Assembly: GCF_949628215.1 (NCBI RefSeq)
Contig: NC_134283.1
Span: 24,654,975 to 24,718,974 of the forward strand
Length of the DNA stretch: 64,000 nt
Direction: 5' to 3'
DNA from: Phalacrocorax aristotelis
Taxonomy: Eukaryota; Chordata; Aves; Suliformes; Phalacrocoracidae
The translations under genes were made by a program, and so were the position numbers. Below the pieces are notes generated by a model. The model was not told the DNA's origin and ran no database searches. It worked only from the letters and a program-made list of their open reading frames with translations. How positions within the stretch are numbered: the first letter of the stretch is position 1; each line of letters starts with the position of its first letter. This document shows positions 43,729-55,225 of this stretch, in pieces.

Positions 43729-45815
43729 TTTTTTATAATGGCAGCTTCCAAGAAATGCCGAAGGACTTTGCACAGATCTGGCTGCGCTCTGGGTCTCGTC
43801 AGCCCCATCCTTACCCTGCTCCGTCTTGCTGCACCTCCCCAGGCAGAAGCAACAGCCAGGCTTGGGCTCCTGCAAATTGCTACGTTAAACTGGTTCACTT
43901 CAGAATTAAGACGGGGGAAAATCTGGAACTTCTTTGGCCCTGTAAGAGCTGGAAACCCCCCAGGGAGGGGTCCCCCATGCAGTGAGTCTGGTGTCTGCTG
44001 GTGGGGAGTGTGGGGACTGAGGCAGCCCTGGGGGCTCTTTGGGATGACCCCATCCGGTAGCCAGACTAACCTTTGATCACTGCTGGCTCCTGGGCAGCAA
44101 AGTGGGGCTTAGGGAAAATACTTTGCTTATCTTGCAGCCCTGCTGGCCCGAGGCAAAGCCAGCAGGCACTGGGTGCCGGGTGCCTCCTCAGTGCCCTCCC
44201 GCCATATCCGGAGTTTCATTGGGGGAGCACAACAAAGGTCCTGCTGAAATGTCACAGGAGACTTTTATACCCGCCTGTGCATACCCATCCTTGCCGCAGC
44301 ACCCTGCCCACCCTGGCAGCGAACAGGCAGGCATTTGCCCTCACAGCTGGGAGCAGGAGGCCTCTGCCCTTGGCAAGGGGGAGCCTGTGTGATGGGGACT
44401 GAAACGGGAGAGACCCCAGTGCATCAGGGTGCTGATGTGATACTTCTTCCCTCCCCTGGGACCGAGCAGTACATGCTTTATATGGATGTTTTTGTGCTGA
44501 GGTGGTGGACGATAAAATGAGTGCCTTGAGCTCTTGCAGTGACTGCAGTTGCAGGGGCAGAGGATCTTTACTGAGATGCATTTTCTAAATTCTTCCTCTG
44601 TGCTGCTTCTGTACCCTGTGGTCGCTGCCTGCAGCAGCAGGGAGCATGCTGGCTGAAACAGCCCCTTCTGCTGAGCCAGCGCCACTGGTCAGGCTCCTCA
44701 GTTCCTGTTTCAGTTTGCAGTCAATTCATTGCTGCTGTCAGTTCTACTTCCCCGGCCTTCGTCTGGGAAGGCTGCAGGACCCCATTCAACCCCAGCATAC
44801 GGGGTGGCGGATGAGGGGTGTGGGAGGTGTCATCCTTTCCCCCCGCCAAAAGCTGCCTTCCCCACCTATTCCCCAAGGAACCTTCATTTCCTAATTTTTG
44901 TGCTCTTCAAGAGCAAGGAAATCCTGTGGTGGGGAGAGGGCAGAGCACCCTAGTGCAGGCAGGGGGCTGAGCTGGGTCTGTGCTGCAGCCGGAGCACCAT
45001 GATGGGGTGGCCGGCTGTGTCTTGCAGACGGAAGGAAGCCCAGCTGCCTCTAGTCATGTTTCTTCTCCTCCCTCCTGCCCGGATGAGGGGCAACTGCAGG
45101 TTTCACCGCCTGCAAGTGACAGCTGGGGACCTGGTTGTCCTGCTACAAGGGGACCCACGGCCGGAGCAGCCCCAGCTGTCCCTTGGTGCACAGAGCAGCT
45201 GGGGTGCAGGGGAGCTGGTGCCTGGAGCAGGCAGCATGATCCTTGTCCCCCAGCCTTGGCGCCTTCTTGCTGAGCCTTCTTGCTTCATTTTTGCCAAAGT
45301 GCCTAGGTAGGACTTAGAAGTTTCCGTTGTTGGTGATGGTTTTTTTGGTTGTTGGGGTTTTTTTCGTAATGAAGAAAGCCGTGGGGTATTTCAGGGAACG
45401 TCCCAGTGGGACACTGCCACAACCCTTTGCATGCACATGAGACTGATAGGGCTCAGCTCCAGCCAGCTCTGCAGCAGCCAGGCTGGGTTAGAGCAAAGAG
45501 CAATGCTGATTGCAGCCAGGGTGATAGTTGTACATGCAGTTGGATAAGAGCAAGGAGCTGGAGGTGTAAAACATCACACTCACGCAGCTTTCTTTGAAGG
45601 CCAAAGCAGGGGCAGGCTCTGGCTTGTCTTTCCCCTGCAGAGGCCAGCCCCTCTGTGAGCATCACGTGCTGACACCGGTGGGCGCAGGGCTGGGGCGGCC
45701 GTGGTCTTTTGGCTCCTCAGATGTTGCCCAGGCAGTGCGTGCACTTCCTGGGCTTGGGGCAGGTGGGAGAGCCGCTGCCACCGGGGCTCTGCCTGCTCAC
45801 AGTCAACACCAGTGC

Positions 45816-45841
45816 AGGGCAGGGCAGGACAGGACAGGACA
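45816..45841. repeat. GGGCA/GGACA pentanucleotide repeat
   Basis: Five units of GGRCA: two GGGCA then three GGACA. The shift in unit suggests point mutation followed by local expansion. Confidence 0.85.
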
Positions 45842-46290
45842 CTGGGGCTGTGCAGTGGTTTGTGCCAGGAGAGCCGGCGGTGCCCTTTCCTGCCACACAG
45901 AGGTTGCTCACCTGGCGCCCAGCATGGCAGGGCTGAACTTTGTCCCAGCTCAAGTCCTTCTCCCCTCATTTCCCGGGACTTGCACAGCCTCGGTGCAAAT
46001 GTTTGCAACTTCCATGGCCCTTGGCTTCGAGCTAATTAAACTTTGCATTCATGTCGGCTCCCTTTAAACCATGGCTGCTTAGCTGCTTTCCTTTCCCGCT
46101 CTGTTCTGGAGCCTGCAGCCCTGCCTGCATGAGGTGTGTGTGGCTTAGAGCTACCTTCCAGCATCTTAATGACTGAAGGATTTTTAAACTTTCCTTTGAA
46201 TAGCATAAACCCCAGAGCTCTGCATAGCTGGAGCTGGTGATTTAAACCAACCAGCATCATTTCTCCTTGTGAGCAAGCTTGCACACAGAA

Positions 46291-46302
46291 GGTCATGACC
46301 AA
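46291..46302. promoter_or_regulatory. Near-perfect nuclear-receptor palindrome AGGTCATGACCA
   Basis: Eleven of twelve bases match the palindromic thyroid-hormone/retinoid response element AGGTCATGACCT (inverted repeat, zero spacer). It sits in an AT-richer patch of PPARGC1B intron 1. PGC-1 family genes respond to nuclear receptors, so the placement is suggestive. Function is not shown by sequence. Confidence 0.3.
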
Positions 46303-47184
46303 ACTGTGCTAATAATGAAAAGAAAAAATTGCAAACGTTTTTCTTAAAAAGGAAGATTCTGTCTCTGGGGGGGACCCTACCAGGAGACTGGTGCATGTGG
46401 GGTTTGGGTGCTAAAACCCATTTCCCAGGTAACAGAACTCAAACCTATAAGAACTGTGTGGTTTCCTCAGACTGAAAGGTTGGAGGTTTTTGAGCTGCTT
46501 TTTTTTTTTTTCCTTGTGGCCATGTCCTTTTAGGAAGGCATAAGCGTGTCTATTTATATATATATTTTTAAAATGAAAGCACATGGTACATGTCCCCAGG
46601 ATCCCTCACAGTGCATGTTTTCACCCAGCTCTGGCAGGGACGCTGCTTTGCTGATGACCAGGAACCAACCCTCCCCAGCAGCTCGTGCCAGCAGCTGAGC
46701 TGGAGAGGAGAGACAGCCCATGCCCTGCAGCCCTGGGACTTGGGGTGAGCAGCAATAAGTGTGCAGGACATGCTCATGCATGTGTGTCTCCTCTCCTCAC
46801 GAGAACCAGAGACTTCAGGATGTGGAAATGGATGCAGGAGGAAGGAAGCTGGCAGCTGAGTGGGGAGGGATGTTGGGGGGGAGACTGTTAAGACAGGCAT
46901 GGATAGGGAGGGCTGCAGCTGCTCGACGTACTTCTGTTGACTTGTCCTACTCGTGCTTTCGGTCATGCTGCCTAGCTTTCCTGCAGTCATGTTAGTGCAT
47001 CCAGGATGCAGCGCATCCACGGCCCCTACCTCCCTGCAGTGACCGGGGGCTGCCCATGAGGGTCTACTTGCCCAGGCTCCGTCATCTTCAGCTTGCACCA
47101 CTTGCTTGCTGCCTGTCTGCCCAGAGGAGCTGGAAACCCATCTGCACATCCAGCTGAGTTGAAAATAAATGAAAGGCAGATTAT

Positions 47185-47207
47185 GGGGGTGGGGGGTGGG
47201 GTGGGGG
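47185..47207 (+). repeat. G-rich tract (G5TG6TG4TG5), potential quadruplex
   Basis: Four long G runs separated by single T on the sense strand of PPARGC1B intron 1, followed by GTGTGTG. It fits the classic quadruplex pattern with one-base loops, the most stable class. Confidence 0.8.
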
Positions 47208-47348
47208 TGTGTGTGCAGAGACTGTCTCCATGTCTGCTTCTTGCTTATGGCAGTGCAAGGACCTGGAAACACAGCTTTCAAGTTTCTGTATTTATGTAAC
47301 CCAAACTAAATCTTTTTTGGAAAGAGCCACTCTGTCTCATTTAGATAC

Positions 47349-47358
47349 CTAAATATAG
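47349..47358. promoter_or_regulatory. MEF2 consensus CTAAATATAG
   Basis: Full match to YTA(A/T)4TAR in PPARGC1B intron 1. It is the first of five such matches in this intron. MEF2 factors are known activators of PGC-1 genes in muscle; use of this site is inferred. Confidence 0.35.
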
Positions 47359-48434
47359 TAGCCATTCTGGAGGAAGGATTAGCCTGCAAGTGCCCTGGCG
47401 GGTATGGGGACTTTGTGGATGGGTGTTAGCGGGAGTTTAAACCTCATTCAATCAGGCTGGGGAAGGAGGGGGTTATTCCCCTGCCATCAGCAGAGCAGGC
47501 TTTCAGCCGTCCTGAGGCAGCAGGGAGCTCGAGGCAGTGGCGGGGCAGGGAAGCAGGAACCTGCAGAGATGTGGACTGCAGGGTTTTTTCTAACTATCCT
47601 GATGCCTTTTGAGGCCAGAGCCCATCTATGCCCAAACATGCTATTTGCTAACATCCTATCACATCCCCTTGGAGGAAGGAGCTGTGCTCCAAAGCATAGA
47701 AGCAGAGCTGAGCAGTGGGGCAAAACCTCCACATCCTGCCCTGCCAAAGGGCCTCGTGGGGCCGTGCCACTTCTGGGTGATCATTCAGAGCTGCTAGAGA
47801 AGAGCCATTGCTGCGACATGGGGTTGGGTGGAAAAGCAAGGAAGGGTGAAGGTCCTTCTGCCCTTAGGTGAACTGGGCACTGCAGGCATCAAAGTCCTTC
47901 AGGATCCTTTAGTGAGAGATGCTAGGCTGACCCTCTGAAATGCCAAGCTGAGGGACATCCCACAGGTGCCATTTCCCCTTGTCAGGGATGTACACTCTCC
48001 ACCCTTGCGGGCACGGGGGCCTGTACACTTGGCCAAGACATGGGCAGCAGCAGGATCCAGGAACTGCACCCATCCCACGGACCCGCTTCTGCTTCTTCTT
48101 ACACACCAGACCCCTCGTTGCCTTTGAGTGGGCACAAGAGATGGGTTTGCCTGTGTGGTCTGACCACTGCCCTGGCTTGCCCACATGGCATGGTGGGGCT
48201 CTCATAAACCACCTGGGATCAGCAAGGATTGCATGTTGCACCAAGTGTTGATGGAAACTGAGTTTCTCGGGGGTGCACAGGGTGCCTCTTCCTTTTGTCT
48301 CTTGACATCTCCAACTGCCCTGCAATAAGGGTGCTATGGGCCCCTTCCAAGGAAGTGGGGAGCAGCCATTTGTGTCCATGTATGCTGGTGTCTCAGGGAC
48401 TTGGGGCACGGGACACATGCTGCTTGAGTCTCTG

Positions 48435-48451
48435 CAGCTGGCTATTTATAA
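48435..48451 (+). promoter_or_regulatory. E-box/MEF2 composite CAGCTG-G-CTATTTATAA
   Basis: A CAGCTG E-box is separated by one base from a full MEF2 consensus CTATTTATAA. MyoD-family and MEF2 proteins cooperate at such paired sites in skeletal-muscle enhancers. The same AT word could also act as a TATA box for an internal start. Inference from motif only. Confidence 0.35.
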
Positions 48452-49296
48452 GCACCAACCTGCTTTGCAGTGCTGACAGTGAGAGCCTGGCTCCCTGGCC
48501 TGGTGCTGCTGCAGGGGCTTCCTAATCTGTCTTGTGATTCAGGTCCTGATGGAGATGCACAGGAGCTGCCTTATGTTTTCTGTGGGAAAGCCGAGGGTCC
48601 TTCAGCTATTTGAGCCTTCATCTTTGTGCTTTTCTTGTTGCTTCCTCTGCACATGGTGGCTCTGACTCCCTGTGTGCCTCCACATCTCCCTGCTGCCCAT
48701 TCCTGCCCCTTACCATGCCCTCTGCCCAGCTTGGAGCTGTGCATCCTCATGCCAGCACTCACCCCGGTGTGCAGGGTCCTCTGCCACCCCTGCCATCTCA
48801 CCAGGGCAGGAGCCACATGCCTAAACAGTGGGACCCCCAGGGAGGCGTTGGTGAACATGTGCGTGCTGGCTTCACGTGGTGCCCTTGTACAACCTTGCAA
48901 ATCCTGGTGCAATGCCCCCTCAGCTCCCATCGCATGGGCAGGGACCAGCCAGCTTCGGCGCTGCCCTGTGGCAGCCCCACCAGTCCCTGCTAGGCAGAAG
49001 TGGTCTGGGTCTGAAGGAAGGACCCTGCTGCTTTGGTGATGTCCTCCTCAGGTCTATGTTATTTCGTCCTAGCAAGGTGGAGGTGAAATAGAGAAAGTAA
49101 AGGCTGTGCATTGAAATGGGAGGAGGCAGCGCGGAGAAGATCCAGCTGGGGGGCTTGCAGTGTCCCCAGGATTCTGAAGCCACTCCAGCAGATGGCTGCA
49201 GCCCTCCTGCCCTGCTCTAAGGAATACAAATGTGCAGCAGATACGGTTACCCAGCCCCAAGAGCGGTGTTAGCTTTCATCTAGATCGATACCCTTG

Positions 49297-49315
49297 CCTG
49301 CCTGCCTGCCTGCCT
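49297..49315. repeat. CCTG tetranucleotide repeat
   Basis: Four and a half CCTG units in a row. Short simple repeat in PPARGC1B intron 1. Confidence 0.85.
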
Positions 49316-50837
49316 CTGAGGGAGCACTCAGATGGCAACCCAAGCCCAGCCAGGAGACACCCACCAAGGCTCTGCTGCCCACTCCAGACCCTACCTGTCC
49401 GTCTGTCCATCTGCCTCAGTGTGGAGGCAGAGCTAACACCAACTGCAGCGCCGCTGATGTGCTGCCGGACTCCGTCATGCGTAAAATGTAATAAATAGGG
49501 CCATAAGCCTTTTACGAAGTCTATTTCCACTCTTGGATCCCAGATTTAATGCATGGCTGCTTAGAGAGGCTGAGGATTTCAGGGGTCAGCAGGGCTAATT
49601 GCACTGCTGGAATAAAAGGGTGTGTGGCAGGATCCTGCACATGGGTGGGAGGGGGTGCCACGGGTCCCAGCTGCCGTCTGCCCTGCCCCAGCCCTGCGTG
49701 CTCCCCGCCAGCAGCCTGGGAAAGCAGTGGCCACATGTAGAGGCTTGGCAAGGGATGTGGTTCCCGGGGAGCGCTCCTCGGCTGGGCACCAGTGGCTTTT
49801 GGGGCTGGGGGCACCATGCTAGCGGGGGAGTATTATGCTGCAGGTGTTTGGTTCCCCACTGCTCCGTGGTGTCCCTAGGCATCTGATTGAGCATGTCTGG
49901 CTGGAGCGCTTGATTTTAGATTACCTGGAAGCTAGGGAAAGCCTCCATGGGGCCAAGGGCCAGTGAGGATTAGGGCTGTCCCAGTGCAGGCTGGTACTGC
50001 TGGGCTTGGTTGGCCCCTGTGTCAGTTCGGCCCCAGCCTGCAGCATCGCCTTGTGCTGCAGAGGGGAGCTGGGTACCGCCTTGCCTGGTTGCCTGCTGTG
50101 CTGGCTGGCCGTGACACCACAGGCTGGGATGTGAAGAGGTATGTATGCTTGGAGGTGCTGCTGCTGGGGAGACAGCCCCACCAGGAACGGAAGTGCAGTG
50201 CCTGGGTGAGAGCCAGGGGCATAAACCTGGCTGGGGGTGCCGGTGCTGGGGATGCGCCTGGCCAGCGCAGGGCTGGGGGTCGGGACCTGGACTGCACTTC
50301 CATGGAGGTGTTGGGGAGGGACCGATGGGAAGTCCACTTCACAGGGACAACTGGCAGCCAGCACATGTGCTGTAAGGTGAGGGGGACCCAGATGCCCGGA
50401 GGCTGCCGGGGCTTCGCCCTGTGCCAGCCGGCCGCACAGGGCTGGCAGTGCTGTGCCGCCAGCCGCAGCAGACGGAGGATGCCAGCTCCGCTCAGTTACT
50501 TTCCTGGCTGATCCTGTCATCTCCATCTCGTGCCAAGTGCTGAAGTCGTCATGGAAACCGGCACGGTGGCAGCCTCGCCAGCAGCTTCGGTGCAGGATCC
50601 TTGCTCTGAGTGCCCAGCCGGCGCTGGTCTGCCGCGGCAGTGATGGGTGGCCGGCTCAAGTCGGCCATTTGCTGCTGGTCCTTATTCCTTGAGGGTATCA
50701 GTCTGCTGCTGGGCTCCAGCAGTGCACACGCACGGTTGCTTCCCTGGCGTTGTGGCAGGGCCCAATCTATTTGCATTCACCAATCCCAGAGAAAGCCTTG
50801 CAGAAAGCACAAAAAAATAAAAAGCCCCATAATATTG

Positions 50838-50847
50838 CTATTAATAG
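50838..50847. promoter_or_regulatory. MEF2 consensus CTATTAATAG in an AT-rich patch
   Basis: A palindromic full match to the MEF2 consensus lies inside an AT-rich patch at about 50780-50900, with a GATA-like TTATCT about 20 bases downstream. Surrounding DNA is GC-rich, so the patch stands out as a candidate element. Confidence 0.35.
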
Positions 50848-52426
50848 TACCTGTTCACAAAGTTATCTTTAGCAGCACCATTCCCACCTTCATTTATAAT
50901 GGTCATTGCATGGGCTTGATTCTTCTCCCTGCTGCCCAAGTGGCTTTGAGGTAACCCTGACTTCCCAGGGTGTCCTACTCAACCCGTGCTTCCACTGCTC
51001 ACCAGCATTTCATTTTGCTGTGGGAAGAGATGATTTGCAAACCTTCCCTGCAGTGGGAAATGGAGCAGGATTTTTTTTCCAGGGTTAGTTTTTCTTTGGT
51101 GACCATAACTTGGAGCTTTGCTTGCCTTTGTCTCTCCTCCCGCGTCACTCCTGTCCAGCAGGGCTGTGTCATGCCAAAGGCTTTCTCCCTGGAGCATCCC
51201 TGCTGGAAGTCCATGCTGGTGCTGGGATTCTGCTTGAGGAGAAGGCAGTGCCTTAACTTCACTACTGAGGATGGAGTGTTTTCCACTTGAACTTAAGTGG
51301 GTGTTTTCATAGGTTTCAAGCTGTGGTCCTCCCTTCCTGGTATCTTCAATCTTCAGAGCTCATGCAGACTCCTGGGAGGGTGCAGGGCCTTGAAGGGGCT
51401 TTGAGGCTTTGTGGGTTCAGCCCACTGCTTTGAGGCAGCATCTCTTACCACCGCCAGGGAAAGGCCTATTTCCCCTGTTCTTGAATTTGGCAGTCACAGG
51501 GTTTCTTGGTTTCCCAGGCTAATCTGTTCCTGCCTTTAACGAGCTGCCTCATTAAAGCATTTTTCCCTAATAACCAACCCTCTAGGCTGGGCGAGAGGCT
51601 GGTGATGTTTGACTGTAGACGACTGGAGACCTACAGGCTGCAAAGGGCTTTTCGAGCTCCTTGCAGGGGTGCAGGTTGAACACCAGCCCTCTCCTACTGT
51701 GTGGTGCCAGCAAGTCTGTGAAGACGGGCAGCAGCCCAAAGCACCCCAAACCATGTCTTGCTTGGGCTCCAGCACCAGGTTTACTGGACCCACAAACTCC
51801 AACAGTGCAGCTGAGGCGGGGCAGGTTGCACTGGGGAAGGTATCTGCCCTTGAGGTGCAGCAAACTGGGGATACTTGGACTGAACTGCCCTGCTGCCCAA
51901 TCTTACTGTACAACGTCCGTATGCAGTCATTTGCTGCACTGGGGCTGTTCAACGTGACCCTGCGAGCCAAACCTGTGCGTGCACACTGCCGAGCAGGCAT
52001 GCCTGTGTGCCTCAGGCCCAGGAGGTGTCTGCGCAGCCTTAATGAGGGGTTTTAAGCTTATTGCCTGGGTGCCTGGGAGCTGAGGCAGCTGGTTTCAATA
52101 AATGGAAGTGGAAATCTCCCTCCTGGGGGCCTGCTTTGTGTGGTGGAGTATGCGGCTTGCAGCCCTGGCCTCCTGGGAGCGTCTTTCCAGTGGACAGTGG
52201 TCCCCACCTGGTCTCTCCAGCCTCTGTGGTGGCTGTCCCAGCTGAGCAGGACATGGGATTGGGAGCCCTCGGGGCAATGGCTAGCAGTGCCTCTGGTGAC
52301 TGGCAGCATTTCATGTCTGCCGCAGCCCAGGCTGAGCCATCCCCCATCTGCAGGCCATGTTTTTTAGGGTGGCAATGATGCAAGGCAGGAAGGTGCCTGG
52401 TACCGGCGCTGCTAGGGCTGCTCTGT

Positions 52427-52436
52427 TTATATATAG
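52427..52436. promoter_or_regulatory. MEF2-consensus or TATA-like TTATATATAG
   Basis: The word matches YTA(A/T)4TAR but is also a plain TATA-type sequence, so its assignment to MEF2 is weaker than for the other intron sites. Confidence 0.2.
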
Positions 52437-54399
52437 CTGACCCACTTGCTGAGCGGGGGCTGTTGGTCCCTCCTGGTGCTGCTTTTAGGGGTGCGTGCGT
52501 GCACTGGGGTTGCACCAACATCAGCCTGGGAACACAAGACTGCAGGTGTCTGGGTTGCAGTTGCTTGCAGCCTGCTCTATGGAAGGGCTGCAGGAACTCA
52601 CAGCTCGCAGGCTGCAGCTGTGCTGCTTGCCACTCAGGGGGCATGGGTTCTGTAGCCTGCCCAGTTCCCCAGCACCCCTCCCAGCCTCACCCACCCGCTG
52701 GCACACTGGCTATCTCAGGGAAGGAAGAACTGCCATAGCGCCAGCAGAGACGGGGGCGGGCAGGAATGGTTGCTGGAGGGACCAGCCCGAGGCTTGCTTT
52801 GCCTAGGCTGAGGCAGGATCAGAGCCCAGGGCAGTGCTCAAGCCCCCATCCCGAGAGGTAGCCCAGCCTCTTGTGGGGATAGCCTGCCTCCCAGCCATTC
52901 CCTCCCCTCCAGCCAGGCCTGGGTGTTGGGTGCTCAGCGGGGTGGGGGTTTGGGTGCTGGGTGCTGGAGCAACCATGTTGCTGCTAGCTTCCAGTCTGCG
53001 TGAGCAGGTGTGCATGGGGCATGCATGTGCATGCTCCAGCAAGGCAGGAGCTGCAGCACACGGTGCCCGCGCCACCCGCCGGGGCCAACTCGTGCCACAC
53101 ACGCTGGGTGCATTCATAGCCGAGCGTGCCCTGTGCCAGTGCTGCCGGCGTGTGCCATGTCCCACTGCCCATCCTGCCACACCTGCCCCAGGAGGGGGAC
53201 TCAGAGCCAGCAGGCAGGTGGAAGCGCTGAGGTGGCCGGGACGGGGTGGCAGGGGCACAGGTACCTTGCCCCTGTGTCCTGGTCACTGAGGAGCTGTGCT
53301 GCTCCCCAGGGCTTACATTGTCTCAAAGGTACAGCCTGGTGCAGTGTGGTGGCCTCTGAGGCTCTTGTTCCCACTGGGAACAGGGTACAAGGATGGGGCT
53401 GAGCAGAGTAGGTGGCAAGAGAAGAGTGGGCTGTAAAAGGCAGGGACACAGCCTGCTACAGGGTCATGCTCCCTTGGGCCAGAGGACCCAGGAAATAAGG
53501 GAGCAATAACCCACTGAAATTCATGTCCCGGACCACTCCAAGAATAAATTTTGGGTCCCCTCTCCTGCGTGATGCTGATGGGGCTGTCCCAGGCACCCCC
53601 ACAGCCCCAGCTCACCCCTCCAGCTGCCTGCTGCTGCCTGTGGTGGGTGCTGCTGGCATATGAGGGGCGTGGGGGAGCCCTTGGAAAGCCCTGGGCTGCC
53701 AAAGCAGCGACTCTCAGTGCCAGGCACCTGCGAGCCACTCAATTCCCCAGGGTGGGACAGAGAAGAAAAGAAAATCTCTCGAAGTGCAGATAGTGGGACG
53801 CCCCACCATGTAATAGCCACAGCACACAGGTCACCCAGGTGGAGGCGGGAGGAGGCATCCTGCCCCACCAGTCTGCTGCCAGCCCTGAGCCCAGCCCCTG
53901 GGGCAGAGCATTGCAGGGGTGCCCAGGCATGGGGACAGGGTCTGGTGCCAAATTGCCCGTCACGCAGGGCTGCAGATGACAGCATGCCTGAGCTCGCACT
54001 CGCACCGAGTTGCTCTGCAGCAGAATGCCAGCACTGGCACGGGGAGGTAGGTTTCATGATGACTGGGGACATGGAGTGAGTGCATGGGAGTATGGCAGGG
54101 TGGCCCTGGAGAGACTGCGGGAGTCAACCCCATTAACCCTGCAGCTTCCTGCCTGGGATCATGGTGTCTGGTCAAGACGCTTTCCCAAAAAGAGCCAGCA
54201 TCCATGCATAGTTGGCTCTGACAGGCTAGAAGGGACATGGTGTTCCCATCTGATGGCCTCCTGAGGTCCTTTTGGCTGGGTGTTTCCAGAGCTGTTGTGG
54301 TTGGCACACCTGGAGAAAGGCAAGTCCCCAAAGGTAGGACAAAGCAAAATACTTGCTGCGGAAAGGGAAATTTGCTTTGCTGCACTCCAAGCAACTGCA

Positions 54400-54680
54400 A
54401 AGGCTGACGTTTCTCCTGTTGGCTGATAAACTAATTGTAATGACAAAACCTCAACAAAAGCAATGCTCTTAAATGCTTTCTTAATTAATAATTCCCAATA
54501 ATTACTTGACGTCAATGACCAATAAACATTTCGGAGAAGGGAAGTTGCTGTTAAGTGCCCAATACCTTTGCTCTTCCAGTCGCTGCGCCTGGGTTCCTGC
54601 AGCTCTGATGAATCCCACAGAAAAGTGCAGGGAAGGCCAAGCCCAATGTTTTTAAAGGAAAACATTAAGCAGGAAAAAAG
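54400..54680. promoter_or_regulatory. AT-rich island with full CRE palindrome
   Basis: TGACGTCA at 54507-54514 is a perfect cAMP-response element. Around it lie TTAATTAATAATT (homeodomain type), CCAAT-type words on either side and a forkhead-like AATAAACA at 54521. The island is much lower in GC than the rest of the intron. A cAMP-responsive enhancer of PPARGC1B would be plausible biologically, but this is inference. Confidence 0.35.
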
Positions 54681-55201
54681 TGATTATTCGCTTGCATGTC
54701 CACAGGGAAAAGAGGAGGGAAGCTGAGCAACCAACCGCTCAGCCTTGCTGCTCCCTGCTGAGCAGCTAGCAAGGGATGGCAATGTCAATGGGCAGGCACC
54801 CTGAGGGGTGGCACCCATGGGTGCCCCTTTCTTGCCCCTCCAGTGCTGCTGAGCCCCCAGTGGGGTGCTTTCCTGGGGGCAGCATGAGGAGGAGGGCACC
54901 TTCCCAGGGAGCCCATGTTCAAGGGGTCTTCGAGGCCTTGCACCCGTGGAGGGTCACTTCCCTCCTGCAGGCATCCACCGCGTGCCTCGTCCTCCGCTTC
55001 CTCCTCATCCTCCTCCTCCTTCTTCCCACAGCCTGTCTGAGGGCAGCATCTCCTGACTCCATGCTCCCAGGCCTGAAAGCATCACCAGATGCATTTTATT
55101 GGATGGGAGTCGGGGGGACCCCTGTCCATCTGCTGTTAAGCCGAGCCTCAGGAAATCTGCCATTTGTCCTCCCCATGTGGCAGTTCTGGGAGGGTTAATA
55201 T

Positions 55202-55225
55202 TCTCCTCCTCCTCCTCCTCCTCTC
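55202..55225. repeat. CTC trinucleotide repeat
   Basis: About eight TCC/CTC units in a row, part of a longer pyrimidine-rich stretch. Simple repeat in PPARGC1B intron 1. Confidence 0.9.

Noticed and set aside
43738..44076. Frame starting MAASKKCRRTLHRSG in PPARGC1B intron 1
   Set aside because: The basic start looks protein-like but the rest is unremarkable, with no family match or splice context.
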